Source: Erythrobacter sp.
Lineage (GTDB): Bacteria > Pseudomonadota > Alphaproteobacteria > Sphingomonadales > Sphingomonadaceae
Direction of reading: 5' to 3'
Assembly: GCA_030065195.1 (NCBI GenBank)
Contig: JASJDE010000015.1
Location: 1 to 41,486, forward strand
Length of the DNA: 41,486 nucleotides
The position numbers and the translations under genes are program-made. Positions 1 through 9,190 of the stretch are shown here, piece after piece; the stretch's first letter is position 1, and every line of letters begins with the position of its first letter. The notes under the pieces were generated by a model. That model did not search any database. It was not told where the DNA came from and worked only from the letters and a program-made list of their open reading frames with translations.

Positions 1-1
1 T

Positions 2-715
2 ACCGTGTTCCCGTCCAAGAACCTGGCCGCTGGCGCATGTTCGGGTAACGGCATCCTGATGGATATCTCGGACCCCATGAACCCGGTGCGGATCGACGCG
101 GTGTTCGACAAGGGTTTTGCCTATTGGCACTCGGCCACGTTCAACAATGACGGAACGAAAGTGATCTTCACGGACGAGTGGGGCGGGGGCGGTCGCCCGC
201 GCTGCAAGGCATCGGACCCGATGACCTGGGGCGCCAACGCGATATACGATATCAAGGACGGCAAGCTCGAATTCCGCAGCCATTATAAGATGCCCGGACC
301 GCAGAGCGAGTACGAAAACTGCGTTGCGCACAACGGATCGATCATCCCGGTCCCCGGCCGCGATCTGTTCGTCCAGTCCTGGTATCAGGGCGGGATCAGC
401 GTCATGGACTTCACCGACAGCGCGAACCCCAAAGAGATCGCGTTCTTCGATCGCGGATCGATCAGCGACAAGCAGTTGGTGGTTGGTGGGTTCTGGTCGT
501 CCTATTGGTACAATGGTCGAATCTACGGGACCGAAATCACGCGGGGCATCGATGTCTTCGCGCTCGAGCCGAGCGAGCATTTGACTGCAGCAGAGATCGC
601 CGCAGCCGAGGCAGCATCTTATGCGAATACGCGTTTCAACCCGCAGACCCAGACGCAAGTGACCTGGGACGCTTCGGTCATCGAAGCGGCAGAGGAAAGC
701 CGAAAGGGCGGGTAA
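2..715 (+). CDS. LVIVD repeat-containing protein, 3' part
   Basis: This is the C-terminal 237 residues of a beta-propeller-like protein whose start lies outside the window; the reading frame is already open at the first bases, so the GTG at position 5 is not a credible start. The visible repeats contain the LVIVD-type pattern of a strand ending in 'hhhhDhsDPxxPxxI' (for example 'LMDISDPMNPVRID' and 'VMDFTDSANPKEI'), with the conserved 'HSATFNNDGTKVIFTDEWGGG' type segment and a 'GGFWSSYWYNGRIYGTE' segment near the end. LVIVD proteins are usually exported or surface-associated in this lineage and have no assigned enzymatic role. The tail after the last blade is Ala/Glu-rich. A bidirectional hairpin follows the stop codon and separates it from the convergent DUF885 gene. 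Family assignment is fairly secure; the biological function is unknown. Confidence 0.8.
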   Translation, partial: TVFPSKNLAAGACSGNGILMDISDPMNPVRIDAVFDKGFAYWHSATFNNDGTKVIFTDEWGGGGRPRCKASDPMTWGANAIYDIKDGKLEFRSHYKMPGPQSEYENCVAHNGSIIPVPGRDLFVQSWYQGGISVMDFTDSANPKEIAFFDRGSISDKQLVVGGFWSSYWYNGRIYGTEITRGIDVFALEPSEHLTAAEIAAAEAASYANTRFNPQTQTQVTWDASVIEAAEESRKGG

Positions 716-741
716 GGGAGGCCCTTTTCAAGACTGAAAAT

Positions 742-776
742 AAGGGGCGGGCGGCGCAGTGCCATCCCGCCCCTTT
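742..776. terminator. Bidirectional hairpin terminator
   Basis: An 8-bp perfect GC stem (GGGGCGGG at 744-751 with CCCGCCCC at 766-773) is flanked by A residues on one side and T residues on the other. It sits in the 83-bp gap between two convergent genes and can serve both strands. Confidence 0.75.
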
Positions 777-798
777 CCCTTTGCAGGACCTGTTGGGA

Positions 799-2640
799 TC
801 AGGCTTCCTTGGTCTTAGCAATCCACTGGTCGATCCGCTTTTCGAGGATCGATAGCGGCACCGCTCCGCCGCCGAGCACGGTGTCGTGGAAGCCTCGGAT
901 GTCGAACTTGTCGCCCAGTTCTTCCTCGGCCTTGGCGCGCAATTCCTGGATGCGGATCATGCCGATCTTGTAGGACGTTGCCTGTCCCGGTAGCACGAAG
1001 TAGCGGCGCACCTCTGAGCGGACGGTCGTTTCCGGCATCGGTGAATTTTCGAGGAAGTAGGTGATAGCTTCCTGCTCGCTCCACCCCTTCGAGTGTATGC
1101 CGGTATCGACCACGAGGCGGATCGCACGCCACATCTCGTTGACCAGTCTTCCGAAGTCGGAATACGGATCTTCGTAGCCGCCCATCTCTTTCGCCAGCAA
1201 CTCGGAATACAGTGCCCAGCCCTCGCCATAGGCGGAGATGAAGCCCCCCTGCGACCGGAAACGCGGCATGTCCGGCAGTTCCTGTGCGATCGAGACTTGC
1301 ATGTGATGGCCCGGATTGCCTTCGTGATAGGCGATCGCTTCGAGCACCGGGATAGGCATCGCTCGCATGTCCGAAAGGTGCGCGTAGTAGATGCCCGGAC
1401 GCGAGCCGTCCGGTGTGCCGGGACGATAGTGTTGGGCTGCGCCGTCCTGTTCGCGGAACGGTTCGACCCGGCGCACTTCGAGCGGAGCCTTCGGCAGGGT
1501 GCCGAAATAATCGGGCAGCTTGGCAGTCAGCGTATCGATATGGTCCTTGGCGCGGTCGATGTAATCCTGCGCTCCGGCCTCGTCGTCCGAGAAGAAGAAC
1601 TGGTCGTCCTCACGGGTGAAGGCGAAAAAGTCCGTCAGGCTCCCTTCGAACTCGACCTGTTGCTTGATCGCTTCCATCTCGGCCCGGATCCGGGACACTT
1701 CCGCCAGACCCTTCTCGTGAATCTCGTCGGCGGTCAGCTCGGTAGTCGTCATCATCCCGAGGCGGTAATTGTAGAAGTTGGACCCGTTATCGAGCGTGCT
1801 GACGCCTTGTGCCTGTTCGCTCGTATTGGGCCGGTCTTCGGTGAACCAATCGATCACGCGCCGATACGCCGGCGCCATCTGGCCCGTGAGCGCGGTTCGC
1901 GCTTGTTCGCGCAGCAAATCGGCTCGCTCCTGCGTGATCGTGCCGTCCTCGACCAGCTTGGCCAGATGCCCTTCGCTCGCTTGCCACAGAGCCGATGGCT
2001 CGCCGTCAGCGAATGGGGCCCCGCCGATCAGCTTGCCCGATTCCTCGATCACGGCGTCGTAGGCGAAGCGGGGCGGGCGGGTTCCGGCGGCGGCGTTGGC
2101 CCGTGCCCGTTCGAGCAGTTGATCCATAGCCGTCCCGATCCCGCCAAGCCGCGCAATGAAGGCCGTCATGTCGCTTTCATTATCGACTTTGTGCTGGGTC
2201 AGCAGGAAGCTTGGAAGCGCCGTGTGCAGCCCGTTCATCTGGGTAAGGATGTACTCCTGCTCGCGAAATCCGGCTGCCGCTTCGGCCTGCTCCCTGCGGA
2301 ATTGCCACATGTCCCACGAAAGCTTCGCTTCGTCGGACAGTTCGTCGTAGTCGAAATTGGCTTCCATCTCGGCAGTCGCCTGCTGCCACCATTCGAGCTG
2401 GGCCTGCACTGCCTCGAGCGTGAAATCATCGATCTTGTCGTAGTCGCTCTTCATCCCCAGCGCGGTCTGCCGCAGCGGGCTGAAGCGCAGTTCTTCTTCA
2501 AACTTCGTTTCGAACCAGTCGTTGATGCATTCGGTTTGCGTGGTCGTGCATTCGATGACAGCGACGGGCTGGCTCGACAGCGCATCGCATCCGGAGAGTG
2601 CGACCGAGGCCAGCAAAACGGCGGCAAGTCTGATCTTCAC
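799..2640 (-). CDS. DUF885 family lipoprotein, putative metallopeptidase
   Basis: 613-residue exported protein. It begins with a lipoprotein signal peptide (hydrophobic stretch ending 'ASVALSGCDA', lipobox LSGC), so it is probably anchored in the outer membrane or periplasm. Around residue 439 it carries 'AYHEGNPGHH', the HExxxxHH-like zinc-site signature characteristic of DUF885, a family distantly related to gluzincin peptidases; a downstream 'EGWALYSELLAKEMG' segment is the usual second zinc-ligand helix. The chosen start is the GTG at 2640, preceded by AGGAAGGGAG at a 5-base distance; a TTG 18 bases further upstream overlaps that Shine-Dalgarno sequence and is unlikely. Substrate is not determined for most family members. 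The upstream 450 bp contain no gene and presumably hold its promoter. Confidence 0.87.
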   Translation of the reverse strand: MKIRLAAVLLASVALSGCDALSSQPVAVIECTTTQTECINDWFETKFEEELRFSPLRQTALGMKSDYDKIDDFTLEAVQAQLEWWQQATAEMEANFDYDELSDEAKLSWDMWQFRREQAEAAAGFREQEYILTQMNGLHTALPSFLLTQHKVDNESDMTAFIARLGGIGTAMDQLLERARANAAAGTRPPRFAYDAVIEESGKLIGGAPFADGEPSALWQASEGHLAKLVEDGTITQERADLLREQARTALTGQMAPAYRRVIDWFTEDRPNTSEQAQGVSTLDNGSNFYNYRLGMMTTTELTADEIHEKGLAEVSRIRAEMEAIKQQVEFEGSLTDFFAFTREDDQFFFSDDEAGAQDYIDRAKDHIDTLTAKLPDYFGTLPKAPLEVRRVEPFREQDGAAQHYRPGTPDGSRPGIYYAHLSDMRAMPIPVLEAIAYHEGNPGHHMQVSIAQELPDMPRFRSQGGFISAYGEGWALYSELLAKEMGGYEDPYSDFGRLVNEMWRAIRLVVDTGIHSKGWSEQEAITYFLENSPMPETTVRSEVRRYFVLPGQATSYKIGMIRIQELRAKAEEELGDKFDIRGFHDTVLGGGAVPLSILEKRIDQWIAKTKEA

Positions 2641-3093
2641 GTAGGCTCCCTTCCTCAACTCTTGGCCCCGTCATGCGACAGCGCAGTGCGAAAGGGAAGC
2701 CGTCTATTCGACCAACAAATCACTTCGCTTGACCAACGCGTTATCGGGCTTTGCTCGTGGGTCGGCCGCCATTGCATTGATCGAGCCGGCCGTCGAATCC
2801 GTTGAGCAGACCTGCAAAGGCGCGTGAACGGCTTTTCTGCTTTCGGCCTGCGAAGTTGACAGAGTTGGCACGGTGTCAACCCGCCATTCTGAGCGTAAAC
2901 GATTGAATAATATACCAATATAAGAGAAAATGCCGCTTGACACTTCGCCAACGCTAAGCGCGCTTTTCGGGTGAGAGTTGAGACTGTCCTATCATGACGA
3001 GCCGAACATGGCAGGTTTGGCGCATGTAGGAAAATCGGGGGCGTGAGGCCCGGAAAAGTGCTGCTGTTCAGCGTGCTCGCAGCCAGCCGTCGA
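2641..3093. other. Gene-poor intergenic region upstream of the DUF885 gene
   Basis: No convincing coding sequence was found here. Short open frames on the minus strand (for example 2704-2943) lack ribosome binding sites and family resemblance. The region contains an AT-rich block (about 2900-2931) embedded in GC-rich DNA and three copies of TTGACA or its complement between 2855 and 2942, so it is probably promoter or regulatory DNA for the DUF885 gene. Confidence 0.5.
2855..2880. promoter_or_regulatory. 26-bp dyad GTTGACA-N12-TGTCAAC
   Basis: Perfect 7-bp inverted repeat with a 12-base spacer. It lies about 215 bp upstream of the DUF885 start. It could be an operator, or two outward-facing -35-like hexamers; no good -10 was found at the right distance on either strand, so promoter function is not supported. 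Confidence 0.35.
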
Positions 3094-5019
3094 TCAGCTT
3101 TGCAGCCTGTCTCGCAACTCGGCGGCTTGCTTGACCCGGACATGCCCCGGACCGGTGGCCGCGAGCAGCGCATCATGCACCCTGTCGATCTCGGCGCGGG
3201 CTTCCTCAGGCCGACCCAAAGCCACGAGAACTTCCAAGCGGACCAGCTCGCTTGTGAGGGTACCAAGATGATCTGCCCCGATGTGTTCGATCTGGAGCTG
3301 TAAGGTCGCTTCGATTGTCTCGAACGCTTCGTCAGGGCGGCCAAGACCGAGGAGAATTTCCGCCAAGAGCCTGCGTGTGGTGAGTACGCGCGGATGCTCG
3401 CTGCCTTGCGCGCGCTCCCGGATCGGCAGAAGCCTTTGCACAGCTTTCAGCGCTTCGTCCTTGTTCCCAACGTCCGACAGGATCTTTGCCTCGAGCCATC
3501 GTGTGCTGAGCACATGCGGATGCTCTGCGCCTAGAACCTGCTCGCAGATCGGTCGGAGCTTTTGCAAGGTAATGAGGGCTTCTTCGTGGCGGCCCAAACT
3601 GCTAAGCATATCGCATTCGAGGTATCGAGTGACGAGCACATGCGGGTGCTCCCTGCCCAGCACGCGCTTTTGGATCGGCAGGAGCTCCTTCGCAGCTTTC
3701 AACGCTTCATCATAGCGCCCAAGGTTTGCAAGTATCTGTACTTGTAGCCCTTTTGTGTCAAGCATGGCTGGATGCTCGCTGCCTTGCACGCGCTCCCGGA
3801 TCGGCAGGAGACTCTGCACGGCTTTGAAGGCTTCATCAACACGGCCAAGGTCTGAAAGGATGCCCGCCTCAAGCCATCGTGTGCTGAGCACTTCGGGATG
3901 CTCATCGCCTCGGACACGTTTTTCGATCGGTAAGAGCTTCTGCACGGTCATGAGCGCTTCATCATAACGACCAAGTTGTGAGAGTATCTGCGCTTCGAGC
4001 CATCGTGTGGTGAGCACATCTCGATGGTCGCTGCCTAGCAGCCGTTCGCGGATTGCCAGGAGCTCCTGCACGGCCATTAGCGCTTCATCATAACGACCAA
4101 GTAGTGAGAGTATCTGCGCTCCGAGCCATCGTGTGGTGAACACACCCGGATGCTCGCTGCCTTGCACACGCTCGCGTATCGGCAGGAGTTCCTGCACCAC
4201 TGCAAAGGCCCCTTCATATCGACCGGAAAACGAAAGCGCCTGCGCGAGCGCATACCGCGCACCAAAACCCAATGGCTCACTGCCAAGATCATGGCGCATG
4301 GCCAATCTAACCGCGCGCTGACACAGCAAAACACAAGCGCGGTATCGCCCTTTATCGAACAAGTTCTGGTTGGCAATCGACACCGCATTTATCACCCGTT
4401 CCGCTTCCGCCGGATCAGCCGCATCGAATCGTGATGAGGCGATCTGAAGCGGTTCGCCGTCGAGGATTTCAATCCCTTGCAGGTCATTGGCGAGTGCCAC
4501 CACGTCGCGATCGTCTGGGGCCAGGCCGCTCGCTACCGCCGATAGGCGCTGTGCCGCTTCGAGCTCCCCGGTCGCATCGAAGCCGATCATCCGGCTGGCG
4601 TGAAACTCGCTTAGCTGGTGGGCCACAAGGCCCAGCTCGCCGCGCACTCGCTGATAGCCCTGATCGAGAATGTCGATCGCGACCGCGTCGTTGCCTTCGC
4701 TGCGCTCCTTGTCCGCCGCGCTCAGCCATTTGCGCGGCATCCATTGGTCGCGCTCTTCGGCCAGCTCTTCGTTCTCTTTTTCCGTTTCGCTCAGGTTCAA
4801 GCGCAGTTCGCTCAATTCCTCCGACATGCGGAGCTGTGTCTTGGTGACGGAGCGCAGCTTCCAGCGCGTTCTCAGCCATGCTCCAACCGCAACCAGCGCA
4901 AAGCCGAGGCTGATTAATGTATCGAACGCAACTACACTTTCCCAAAGCGACAAGGGCTGCGCGGCCGCCGCAAGAACTTCCAGCACTCGTTCGCCCCCTG
5001 TTTCCGTTGCGGATGTCAT
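3094..5019 (-). CDS. Membrane-anchored tetratricopeptide repeat protein (kinesin-light-chain type repeats)
   Basis: 641 residues from the ATG at 5019; a TTG at 5049 lies inside the groEL terminator and is rejected as start. Order: a short N-terminus, one hydrophobic segment at about residues 29-49 followed by Arg/Lys-rich sequence (so the rest is probably cytoplasmic), a charged coiled-coil-like segment at about 65-95, a helical linker, then nine consecutive 42-residue TPR units at 252-629. The unit consensus is 'LxTRWLEAxILSxLGRxDEA' followed by 'LLPIRERVxGSEHPxV', the TPR_10/TPR_12 type found in kinesin light chain and in NB-ARC or CHAT effector proteins. No NTPase, protease or other effector domain is present, so it looks like a scaffold or sensor. 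It is the next gene after groEL on the same strand, separated by a strong terminator, leaving only 29 bp for its own promoter. The repeat array implies growth by tandem duplication. Function unknown. Confidence 0.8.
   Translation of the reverse strand: MTSATETGGERVLEVLAAAAQPLSLWESVVAFDTLISLGFALVAVGAWLRTRWKLRSVTKTQLRMSEELSELRLNLSETEKENEELAEERDQWMPRKWLSAADKERSEGNDAVAIDILDQGYQRVRGELGLVAHQLSEFHASRMIGFDATGELEAAQRLSAVASGLAPDDRDVVALANDLQGIEILDGEPLQIASSRFDAADPAEAERVINAVSIANQNLFDKGRYRACVLLCQRAVRLAMRHDLGSEPLGFGARYALAQALSFSGRYEGAFAVVQELLPIRERVQGSEHPGVFTTRWLGAQILSLLGRYDEALMAVQELLAIRERLLGSDHRDVLTTRWLEAQILSQLGRYDEALMTVQKLLPIEKRVRGDEHPEVLSTRWLEAGILSDLGRVDEAFKAVQSLLPIRERVQGSEHPAMLDTKGLQVQILANLGRYDEALKAAKELLPIQKRVLGREHPHVLVTRYLECDMLSSLGRHEEALITLQKLRPICEQVLGAEHPHVLSTRWLEAKILSDVGNKDEALKAVQRLLPIRERAQGSEHPRVLTTRRLLAEILLGLGRPDEAFETIEATLQLQIEHIGADHLGTLTSELVRLEVLVALGRPEEARAEIDRVHDALLAATGPGHVRVKQAAELRDRLQS
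3133..4266 (-). repeat. Nine tandem 126-bp coding repeats (TPR units)
   Basis: The DNA encoding residues 252-629 of the TPR protein repeats with a strict 126-bp period. The segments beginning near 3955 and near 4081 are almost identical over about 36 bases (one mismatch), and the motif CATCGTGTGNTGAGCAC recurs near 3499, 3876 and 4002, with one further one-mismatch copy near 4128. Units 8 and 9 (3133-3384) are the most diverged. Such similarity at the DNA level indicates recent unit duplication or conversion. Confidence 0.85.
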
Positions 5020-5047
5020 TATCCGTGTTCTTGAAGTGGAAACAAAC

Positions 5048-5084
5048 AAAAAGCCCCGCCGGATCGCTCCGACGGGGCCTTTTC
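5048..5084 (-). terminator. groEL: Rho-independent terminator of groESL
   Basis: On the minus strand an 11-bp stem with one mismatch (GCCCCGTCGGA / TCCGGCGGGGC) with a 4-base loop is followed by TTTTTGTTTG. It begins about 20 bp after the groEL stop codon and ends about 30 bp before the TPR gene start. Confidence 0.85.
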
Positions 5085-5105
5085 AACTCTGGCAGGTGCG
5101 GGGGC

Positions 5106-6779
<1,674 letters not shown>

Positions 6780-6802
6780 CTAGGGGCGAGGGGTTCGGCC
6801 AA

Positions 6803-7090
6803 TCAGCCGATGATCCCCATGATGTCGCTTTCCTTCATGATCAGCAGGTCTTCACCGTCGATCTTGACCTCGGTGCCGCCCCACTTGCCGAACAGCACGC
6901 GGTCGCCGGCCTTCACGTCCAGCGGAATGCGATCGCCGTCATCGTCGCGAGCGCCTTCGCCGACAGCGACGATTTCGCCTTCGCTCGGCTTTTCCTGTGC
7001 GGAATCGGGGATAATGATGCCACCAGCAGTCTTCTGGTCGGCTTCGATGCGACGGACCACAACGCGGTCGTGCAGCGGACGAAATGCCAT
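6803..7090 (-). CDS. groES: Co-chaperonin GroES (10 kDa)
   Basis: 95 residues, full length. It is the heptameric lid of the GroEL chamber. The sequence opens with '[19 protein letters not shown]' and contains the mobile loop with '[18 protein letters not shown]', as well as '[14 protein letters not shown]' and the C-terminal '[13 protein letters not shown]'. It is the first gene of the groES-groEL operon. A CIRCE element lies 36 bp upstream of the start codon, so heat-shock control by the HrcA repressor is expected. Confidence 0.98.
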   Translation of the reverse strand: MAFRPLHDRVVVRRIEADQKTAGGIIIPDSAQEKPSEGEIVAVGEGARDDDGDRIPLDVKAGDRVLFGKWGGTEVKIDGEDLLIMKESDIMGIIG

Positions 7091-7125
7091 AGTCTATGAC
7101 CTTTCCGAATGAGTTTACGTTGGTC

Positions 7126-7152
7126 TTGGCACTCCCCTCCTGAGAGTGCCAA
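7126..7152 (-). promoter_or_regulatory. CIRCE operator (HrcA binding site)
   Basis: TTGGCACTC-N9-GAGTGCCAA is a perfect 9-9-9 inverted repeat and differs from the consensus TTAGCACTC-N9-GAGTGCTAA only by one symmetric base change per arm. Its position in the groES leader matches the known arrangement of HrcA-repressed groESL operons. Confidence 0.93.
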
Positions 7153-7159
7153 CGCGGCG

Positions 7160-7188
7160 CATGTGGTTGCGGGAACCACATGAGTCAA
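7160..7188 (-). promoter_or_regulatory. groESL promoter candidate with internal 9-bp dyad
   Basis: On the minus strand TTGACT (7183-7188) is followed after 17 bp by CACATG (7160-7165), just upstream of CIRCE. The bases 7160-7182 form a perfect inverted repeat, CATGTGGTT-N5-AACCACATG, which fills the spacer and includes the proposed -10. The -10 is a poor match to the consensus, so the assignment is tentative. The dyad lacks a T tract and is not a convincing terminator for the MATE gene that ends at 7196. Confidence 0.45.
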
Positions 7189-7195
7189 GGGATGA

Positions 7196-8608
7196 TCAAG
7201 ACAAAATTTCTGCGGTTTTGGCTGGCCGATATGCCAAGCCAAGATCTTCGCGGCGGATCCAGCGCCAGGTCAGCAAGGCCGCGGCGAAAAACAGGCCGGT
7301 CGCAAGGCCGATCCAGACCCCGTTTCCTGCAAGCGGAGTGTAGAAACCGAGCGCAACCGCCACTCCGAATCCGGGCACCCAATAGCTGAAGGTGGCGATC
7401 CACATGGGCACTCGCGTATCCTGAAGTCCGCGCAGGGCGCCGAGCGCGACCGCCTGAATCCCGTCGGCCAACTGGAACGCAGCTGCCCAAATCAGATATT
7501 GCAGTGCAAAGCCGATCATCGCGGCGTTCTTCGGCGCATTCACGTCGGCAAAGATCGACAGCAGCGCGTTCGGCACGAGGATCATGGTCACCGCCGTCAA
7601 CGCCATGAAACTTGCACCCATCGCCAAGGCAACCCACCCAGCTCTGCCGATACCGACAAGATCGCGCGCGCCATAGAAATAGCCGACCCGGATCGTCACC
7701 GCCTGTCCCACGCCGAACGGAATCTGGAAGGCGAGCGCGGCCAGTTGCAACGCCAACGCATGACCGGCGAGCTGCGAAGCCCCGATCCGTCCCATCAGGA
7801 ACGCTGCGGCGCTGAATATTCCGGCCTCGGCGATCACGGTCAGCGAAATGGGCACCCCGATCCTGACGATCTCGCGCATCCGGTCCCAATCCAGGCTCCA
7901 CCAGCGCGCAAAGATACGATAGCGATGCAGCTTGGAATCGAGCCGGATCACGAGAACGTAGACCAACATCACGGTCGTGGTGGTGATAACCGTCGCAATG
8001 CCCGCGCCGACCAGCTCCAGTCGCGGCGCGCCAAGGTTCCCGAAGATCAGGGCATAGTTGCCGATGGCGTTGACGACGATGCCGAAAGCCGTGATTGCAG
8101 TCGCGAATATTGGACGACCGAGCGCGGAGACATAAGTTCGCAGAACATTGCCGACCACCATCGGAATCAGAGAGAATACGATCGCGACGAGGTAGGGAAA
8201 GCCCAGCGCGATCAGCGCTTCGTCCTGCCCCGTGACGCGCATGATCGGTATGGTCGCGAACGCCAGCGCCATCCCGCCAGCTCCGGTCAACACCGCCAGC
8301 CACAGCGCCATTCTCGTGGCGCGCCGTACGGGCCGGACGGTTCTGGGATTCGCTCCCAATTCCGCCGCGATAACCGGGGCAACGGCGGCGGTCAGCGAGT
8401 TGAGCGACCACACGATCAGGCCGAAGACCCCAAGCACCAGTTGCGAAGCCGCCAGCGATTGCTCGCCCAGCCGAGTGATGAAAATCACATCGACGGTGTA
8501 GGTTGCCATCTGCAGGATGTTGGCAGCCGCCAGCGGTCCGGCCAGCAACAGGGTTGCCCGGATTTCCTTGCCCCAGCCCGGGGTATCAAGAGTTGCTGTC
8601 TCGCGCAT
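7196..8608 (-). CDS. MATE family multidrug/toxin efflux transporter (NorM-like)
   Basis: 470 residues with about twelve hydrophobic segments in two similar halves, as expected for the MATE family of cation-coupled antiporters in the inner membrane. The N-terminal half begins with 'LLLAGPLAAANILQMATYTVDVIFITRLG', typical of the first helix and loop of NorM-like members; the second half contains the matching 'GVPISLTVIAEAGIFSAAAFLMG' segment with the usual Glu. Such proteins export cationic drugs, dyes or metabolites; the substrate cannot be told from sequence. It is downstream of cpaA on the same strand with a 96-bp gap, and upstream of groES, whose promoter begins almost at its stop codon. 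Confidence 0.9.
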   Translation of the reverse strand: MRETATLDTPGWGKEIRATLLLAGPLAAANILQMATYTVDVIFITRLGEQSLAASQLVLGVFGLIVWSLNSLTAAVAPVIAAELGANPRTVRPVRRATRMALWLAVLTGAGGMALAFATIPIMRVTGQDEALIALGFPYLVAIVFSLIPMVVGNVLRTYVSALGRPIFATAITAFGIVVNAIGNYALIFGNLGAPRLELVGAGIATVITTTTVMLVYVLVIRLDSKLHRYRIFARWWSLDWDRMREIVRIGVPISLTVIAEAGIFSAAAFLMGRIGASQLAGHALALQLAALAFQIPFGVGQAVTIRVGYFYGARDLVGIGRAGWVALAMGASFMALTAVTMILVPNALLSIFADVNAPKNAAMIGFALQYLIWAAAFQLADGIQAVALGALRGLQDTRVPMWIATFSYWVPGFGVAVALGFYTPLAGNGVWIGLATGLFFAAALLTWRWIRREDLGLAYRPAKTAEILS

Positions 8609-8704
8609 AAAGCCGGCCCGAATACGCGCGTTCGAGCCCGGAGGAAATGAGAATCTTCCGGCGGTCAGAAATGACCGACCAAGCGGCGCGCACCCGACGC
8701 GGGA

Positions 8705-9190
8705 TCAGATCGTGTATGTTGCCGGGGCCACTGGGGACGAATAGATTGCTACGGCGATGGCTCCGAGCGCGATAGCGACGCCATAGGGCAGCGCAGGGAG
8801 CTTCGATTTCGATTTGTCGGGGCGACGCATCAGCGCGCCGCGTGCGAGCCAGAATAGAGCAAGTGCCAGTCCCGCGATCGAAATGCCTACGACCAGCAAA
8901 ATGAAGTCGGAGAGCGGAAACCACGCCGCGCTCGCGGCAAAGAATTTCCCGTCGCCGCCACCCCACATCTTCAGCCCGAACAACAACATCCCGATTGCGA
9001 GGGCGAGGATCATGCTTGCGAGGTGCCACAGCAAGGTCGAACTCCAGCCGTCGATGGCCGCGAAAGCGAGTCCGCCGATCGCAGTCACTAGGCTAAGCCA
9101 GTTGGGGATGCGACGCGACCTGAGGTCGGCGACCGCTCCGACGATCATGCAGATCGCAAGGATCAGCTGCCCGCTTGAAAACTGGTCCAT
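8705..9190 (-). CDS. cpaA: Tad prepilin peptidase CpaA (A24 family)
   Basis: 161-residue polytopic membrane protein. It is the aspartic peptidase that cleaves the Flp prepilin and pseudopilin leaders on the cytoplasmic face. The two catalytic aspartates are visible: Asp22 in 'ADLRSRRIPN' and Asp80 in 'GGGDGK' (the GxGD motif). It lacks the N-terminal methyltransferase domain of PilD, as is usual for TadV/CpaA. Its start overlaps the end of the upstream TPR lipoprotein gene by 28 bp, indicating translational coupling at the distal end of the tad operon. In Caulobacter cpaA follows the pilin gene; here it is the last gene of the cluster. Confidence 0.9.
   Translation of the reverse strand: MDQFSSGQLILAICMIVGAVADLRSRRIPNWLSLVTAIGGLAFAAIDGWSSTLLWHLASMILALAIGMLLFGLKMWGGGDGKFFAASAAWFPLSDFILLVVGISIAGLALALFWLARGALMRRPDKSKSKLPALPYGVAIALGAIAVAIYSSPVAPATYTI

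Noticed and set aside
1093..2805. 570-codon open frame on the plus strand opposite the DUF885 gene
   Set aside because: Shadow of a gene with a lipobox, zinc motif and RBS on the minus strand.
2655..3344. Minus-strand frames of 229 and 79 codons in the region upstream of DUF885
   Set aside because: No RBS, no family resemblance, and the longer one overlaps the TPR gene in another frame.
3133..4266. Regular 126-bp repeats considered as a CRISPR or non-coding satellite
   Set aside because: They are in frame, encode 42-residue TPR units and vary at synonymous positions.
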